A stretch of 64,000 bases of DNA, taken from NCBI GenBank assembly GCA_046199005.1, contig CP176050.1, positions 2,914,001 through 2,978,000 of the forward strand. The letters are read 5' to 3'. Origin of the DNA: Ascidiimonas sp046199005. GTDB lineage: Bacteria; Bacteroidota; Bacteroidia; Flavobacteriales; Flavobacteriaceae. Shown here one piece after another: positions 61,714 through 64,000 of this stretch; within the stretch, counting starts at the first letter, position 1; each line of letters opens with the position of its first letter. The translations under genes and the position numbers were made by a program. The notes under the pieces were generated by a model. The model searched no databases and was not told the origin of the DNA. It was given only the letters and a program-made list of their open reading frames with translations.

Positions 61714-62193
61714 TCAGTCACTAAGATTTTTTTTCAGTATCCTATTAAGTTCCTCTTCTTTGTGAGTACCAATCACAAATTTTTTTCCGTTTTTCAATTC
61801 AATAGCTAGTCCCTTATTACCTTTTGTATTGTAGACAGTACCATATTCACCTCCTATTCTTATACCATAACCCACAAAGTCGTACTTTACAATTCTTGCC
61901 TTTTTTATGTCTTTCCACTCCACCTTCTTTTCGACAAAGGGAAAGAATTTCATGCGAATTTCATTTTTATCAATTTCGGTTTCCAACCTCATTATCCAGA
62001 AAAATACTAAAAGTCCGAGAGCTAATATCAAGAAAATTATCAGACCATAATCAGACATCGGTCGTGTCCCGAACTGCTCTCCGAGCACAATCTGTTTGAC
62101 AATTCCAAACACAGGTATGACACTAATACCAATTAAAACTAGCCACAAATACCACTGGGTAAACTTTTGTTGTTCCTTAAATTCAATTTTCAT
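61714..62193 (-). CDS. Small membrane protein with PH-like domain
   Basis: A 159-residue protein with two transmembrane helices (YLWLVLIGISVIPVFGIVKQ, LIIFLILALGLLVFFWIM) and a cytoplasmic domain (MKFFPFVEKKVEWKDIKKAR, LAIELKNGKKFVIGTHKEEE) of bacterial PH-like type. Function unknown. It has the same general organisation as the protein at 20217-20612. Confidence 0.6.
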   Translation of the reverse strand: MKIEFKEQQKFTQWYLWLVLIGISVIPVFGIVKQIVLGEQFGTRPMSDYGLIIFLILALGLLVFFWIMRLETEIDKNEIRMKFFPFVEKKVEWKDIKKARIVKYDFVGYGIRIGGEYGTVYNTKGNKGLAIELKNGKKFVIGTHKEEELNRILKKNLSD

Positions 62194-62435
62194 AATACCT
62201 TACAAAGATTATTTTGATATAATTTACAAAATCGCACCAAATCCTACAAGAATTGAAAACTTTTAATATTAGAATCAATAATTACCTACAAACTATTATG
62301 AGCATTAGATTATACAAATTAAAATCTCCTTTGAAAAGAAAATTTATCCATCAAAATATTGTAACCAAAATTATACTGTTAACAAGTACAGATACCACAG
62401 CCCCGCTACTGAGACTTTGATGAAGTACTTCAGTG

Positions 62436-62535
62436 AACTACCGCAGGGCACGCCCATGAGGCATTTGTTTGAAACCAACGTTTCATTTCGAGGCAAGTTT
62501 CGGGGTATTGGATCCTTTGACGGTGCCAATAAATA
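62436..62535 (+). repeat. Dispersed repeat R2, copy c
   Basis: Same orientation as copy a: AACTACCGCAGGGCACGCCC, ATGAGGCATTTGTTTG, TTTCGAGGCAAG, CGGGGTATT and GACGGTGCCAATAAA. The remaining gap between 62194 and 62679 contains no gene. Confidence 0.7.
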
Positions 62536-62679
62536 GCTATCGCTCACCATACCCGTTTACATTGACCTTATTAAACATCTTTTGAATTGCATATTCATTC
62601 TATTAACACTCTTTTAAGAAGTTCTTCACGGGTTTTGCGTAACTTTAGCTTACTTAATAACCAATTTAATTTTTCTTCG

Positions 62680-63468
62680 ATGAAGAACTTCGTGTTCTTT
62701 TTCTTTCTTGTGCTTTTACTACCTAATAGAGAAAGCAGTTCTGAAGTTACCTTTACCTATATCGGCAATATGGGCGTGCTTATACAGCAACATGAAAAAT
62801 CAATACTCATAGATGGTTTACATGAATATTACGGAGACGAATACAGCTACCCAAATGCGAACTTGCTCCAAAAAATAAATGAGCAATACCAACCACATAC
62901 GCTGCTTTTTACACACTCACATGGCGATCATTTTTCTGTTGGGCAGGCAAACACCTATCTTAAAGATCACGAAAACACCCTTGTAAGTGGTCCGGCTCAG
63001 GTCACCGATATGCTCGATGTACCCAACGCCGTTAAAATCACCATAGCAACTGATAATTACCAAAAACAACGTTTTAAGCGACCCGGATTTCTCATTACCG
63101 CCTTCCGGATGGATCATGCAGGAGGCCGACATACTAAACGACAAAATATCGCTTTCATCATTAACACTGGTGACATAAAAATTCTTCATGTAGGCGATTC
63201 AAACTGGCGGGTACAAAAAGATCTCTTCGAAACCAATGCTATAAAAAAGGAAGCCATTGACGTAGCCATTCTTCCCCATTGGATGCTCGCCGATCAAACT
63301 GCGAAAGACTTCATACAAAATTACCTGCCAGACACCCAACTCATTGCAACGCATATATCGCCAAAAGTACAAGACGATCTATTGAGATCTTTGCAGGAAA
63401 AATTTCCGAAACTGATTATATTTAACCAACTTGAACAGCAAACAAAACTATCCAAACAAAAAGAATAA
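62680..63468 (+). CDS. Exported MBL-fold metallo-hydrolase
   Basis: A 262-residue protein from the ATG at 62680, which begins a clear signal sequence (MKNFVFFFFLVLLLPNRESS); an upstream ATG at 62587 would bury it. The metallo-beta-lactamase motif is FTHSHGDHFSVGQ. Further ligands are His in RMDHAGGRH, Asp in ILHVGDSNW, and His in LIATHISPK. It resembles the UlaG-like or RomA-like group. The gene is 4 bp ahead of the BNR-repeat gene, so the two are co-transcribed. Confidence 0.85.
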   Translation: MKNFVFFFFLVLLLPNRESSSEVTFTYIGNMGVLIQQHEKSILIDGLHEYYGDEYSYPNANLLQKINEQYQPHTLLFTHSHGDHFSVGQANTYLKDHENTLVSGPAQVTDMLDVPNAVKITIATDNYQKQRFKRPGFLITAFRMDHAGGRHTKRQNIAFIINTGDIKILHVGDSNWRVQKDLFETNAIKKEAIDVAILPHWMLADQTAKDFIQNYLPDTQLIATHISPKVQDDLLRSLQEKFPKLIIFNQLEQQTKLSKQKE

Positions 63469-63472
63469 CTTT

Positions 63473-64000
63473 ATGAAATACTTTTACACCTTCCTTGTTT
63501 CAATTTTTACCATTGGTATCGTGGCTCAGGACTTCTCTATGGAAGCGGTTAAGGGGATGAAACCCCGCAATATAGGACCCGGAGGTATGAGCGGACGCGT
63601 CACAGCGATCGATGTGGTAACCTCAAATCCTGATGTGATGTATGTAGGGACTGCTTCCGGCGGACTCTGGAAATCGGAATCAGGAGGCATCACCTGGAAG
63701 CCGGTCTTCGATAAAGAAAACACAGCTTCTATTGGTGCCGTGGCCATTCAGCAATCCAATCCGAGCGTAATTTGGGTAGGTACCGGTGAAGGAAATCCCC
63801 GAAACAGCCTTAATGGTGGCTATGGTGTTTACAGATCGCTTGACGGAGGTAAAAACTGGGAGTTGATGGGACTTGAGAAAACAAGGCATATCCATAGAGT
63901 GATCATCGATCCTACTGATCCTAATACTGTATACGTAGGTGCCATTGGTTCTCCCTGGGGTGAGCATCCGGAGAGAGGTGTCTTCAAAACCACCGATGGA
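63473..64000 (+). CDS. Secreted BNR/VPS10-type beta-propeller protein (3' end outside window)
   Basis: The first 176 residues are present. A signal peptide (FLVSIFTIGIVAQ) is followed by repeats of the type GTASGGLWKSESGGITW, SLDGGKNWELMGLE and GVFKTTDG, that is, Asp-boxes (S-x-D-x-G-x-x-W) of sortilin/VPS10-like beta-propellers. Such proteins in Bacteroidota are often annotated as glycosyl hydrolases, but no enzymatic residues are visible here. The gene runs off the window. Confidence 0.88.
   Translation, partial: MKYFYTFLVSIFTIGIVAQDFSMEAVKGMKPRNIGPGGMSGRVTAIDVVTSNPDVMYVGTASGGLWKSESGGITWKPVFDKENTASIGAVAIQQSNPSVIWVGTGEGNPRNSLNGGYGVYRSLDGGKNWELMGLEKTRHIHRVIIDPTDPNTVYVGAIGSPWGEHPERGVFKTTDG

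Overview
The window is AT-rich DNA from a Bacteroidota bacterium, most likely a member of the Flavobacteriaceae. The evidence is short lipoprotein signals ending in SC or SSC, a TonB-dependent receptor next to a LytS/LytTR pair, a DabAB carbon-uptake pair, WG-repeat, DUF6624 and YcxB-like proteins, and IS1182 and IS110 elements. No tRNA, rRNA or CRISPR array was seen.

Layout. Bases 1-4585 carry ordinary chromosomal genes: an M28 peptidase, a dienelactone hydrolase, an arginase-family enzyme, a VIT transporter and a VOC protein. Bases 5785-15330 form an integron-like block. A XerC/D-type tyrosine recombinase is read leftward. Just outside it is an attI-like point (G6730/T6731), and from there small gene cassettes are read rightward, each ending in a long imperfect palindrome. 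The first bases of each cassette are the reverse complement of the bases that open the palindrome at its own end (GTTAGCTGC with GCAGCTAAC, GTTACCAAA with TTTGGTAAC, GTTGTATGCC with GGCATACAAC, GTTGCCATTA with TAATGGCAAC). That is the signature of integron cassettes. The third cassette is about 6.6 kb and holds a candidate defence operon: an XRE regulator, a nuclease-methyltransferase fusion, HsdS, and an AAA/TOPRIM/DUF4357 protein.

Bases 15.3-33.5 kb are mainly chromosomal: DUF2200, a metallopeptidase-like protein, a flavin-binding-type protein, cytochrome c, a TlpA thioredoxin, DabB-DabA, a large coiled-coil membrane protein and a WG-repeat protein. One or two isolated, degenerate cassette-like genes lie near 30-31.4 kb. 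Bases 33.5-50.4 kb are a second cassette array with no recombinase of its own. It carries lipoproteins, a DUF4365 nuclease-like protein, an Abi-type protein, a zinc-ribbon pair, a KAP-type NTPase and others. Its palindromes are repeatedly interrupted by IS elements: IS-B (IS1182 family), two identical copies of IS-A (a second IS1182 family element), one IS110 element with a possible bridge-RNA region, and three chimeric IS scars. The IS ends sit at fixed positions of the palindromes.

Bases 50.4-64 kb return to the chromosome: small secreted coiled-coil proteins, a YdeI-like protein, a LytS/LytTR two-component system divergent from a TonB-type receptor, TerC, a HipBA module with four operator-like repeats, an MBL-fold hydrolase and a BNR-repeat protein that runs off the end. 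Four families of dispersed non-coding repeats (R1-R4) are scattered through the chromosomal parts, and one of them appears to have removed the start of the cytochrome c gene.

All family names come from reading motifs by eye. No database search or folding program was run.
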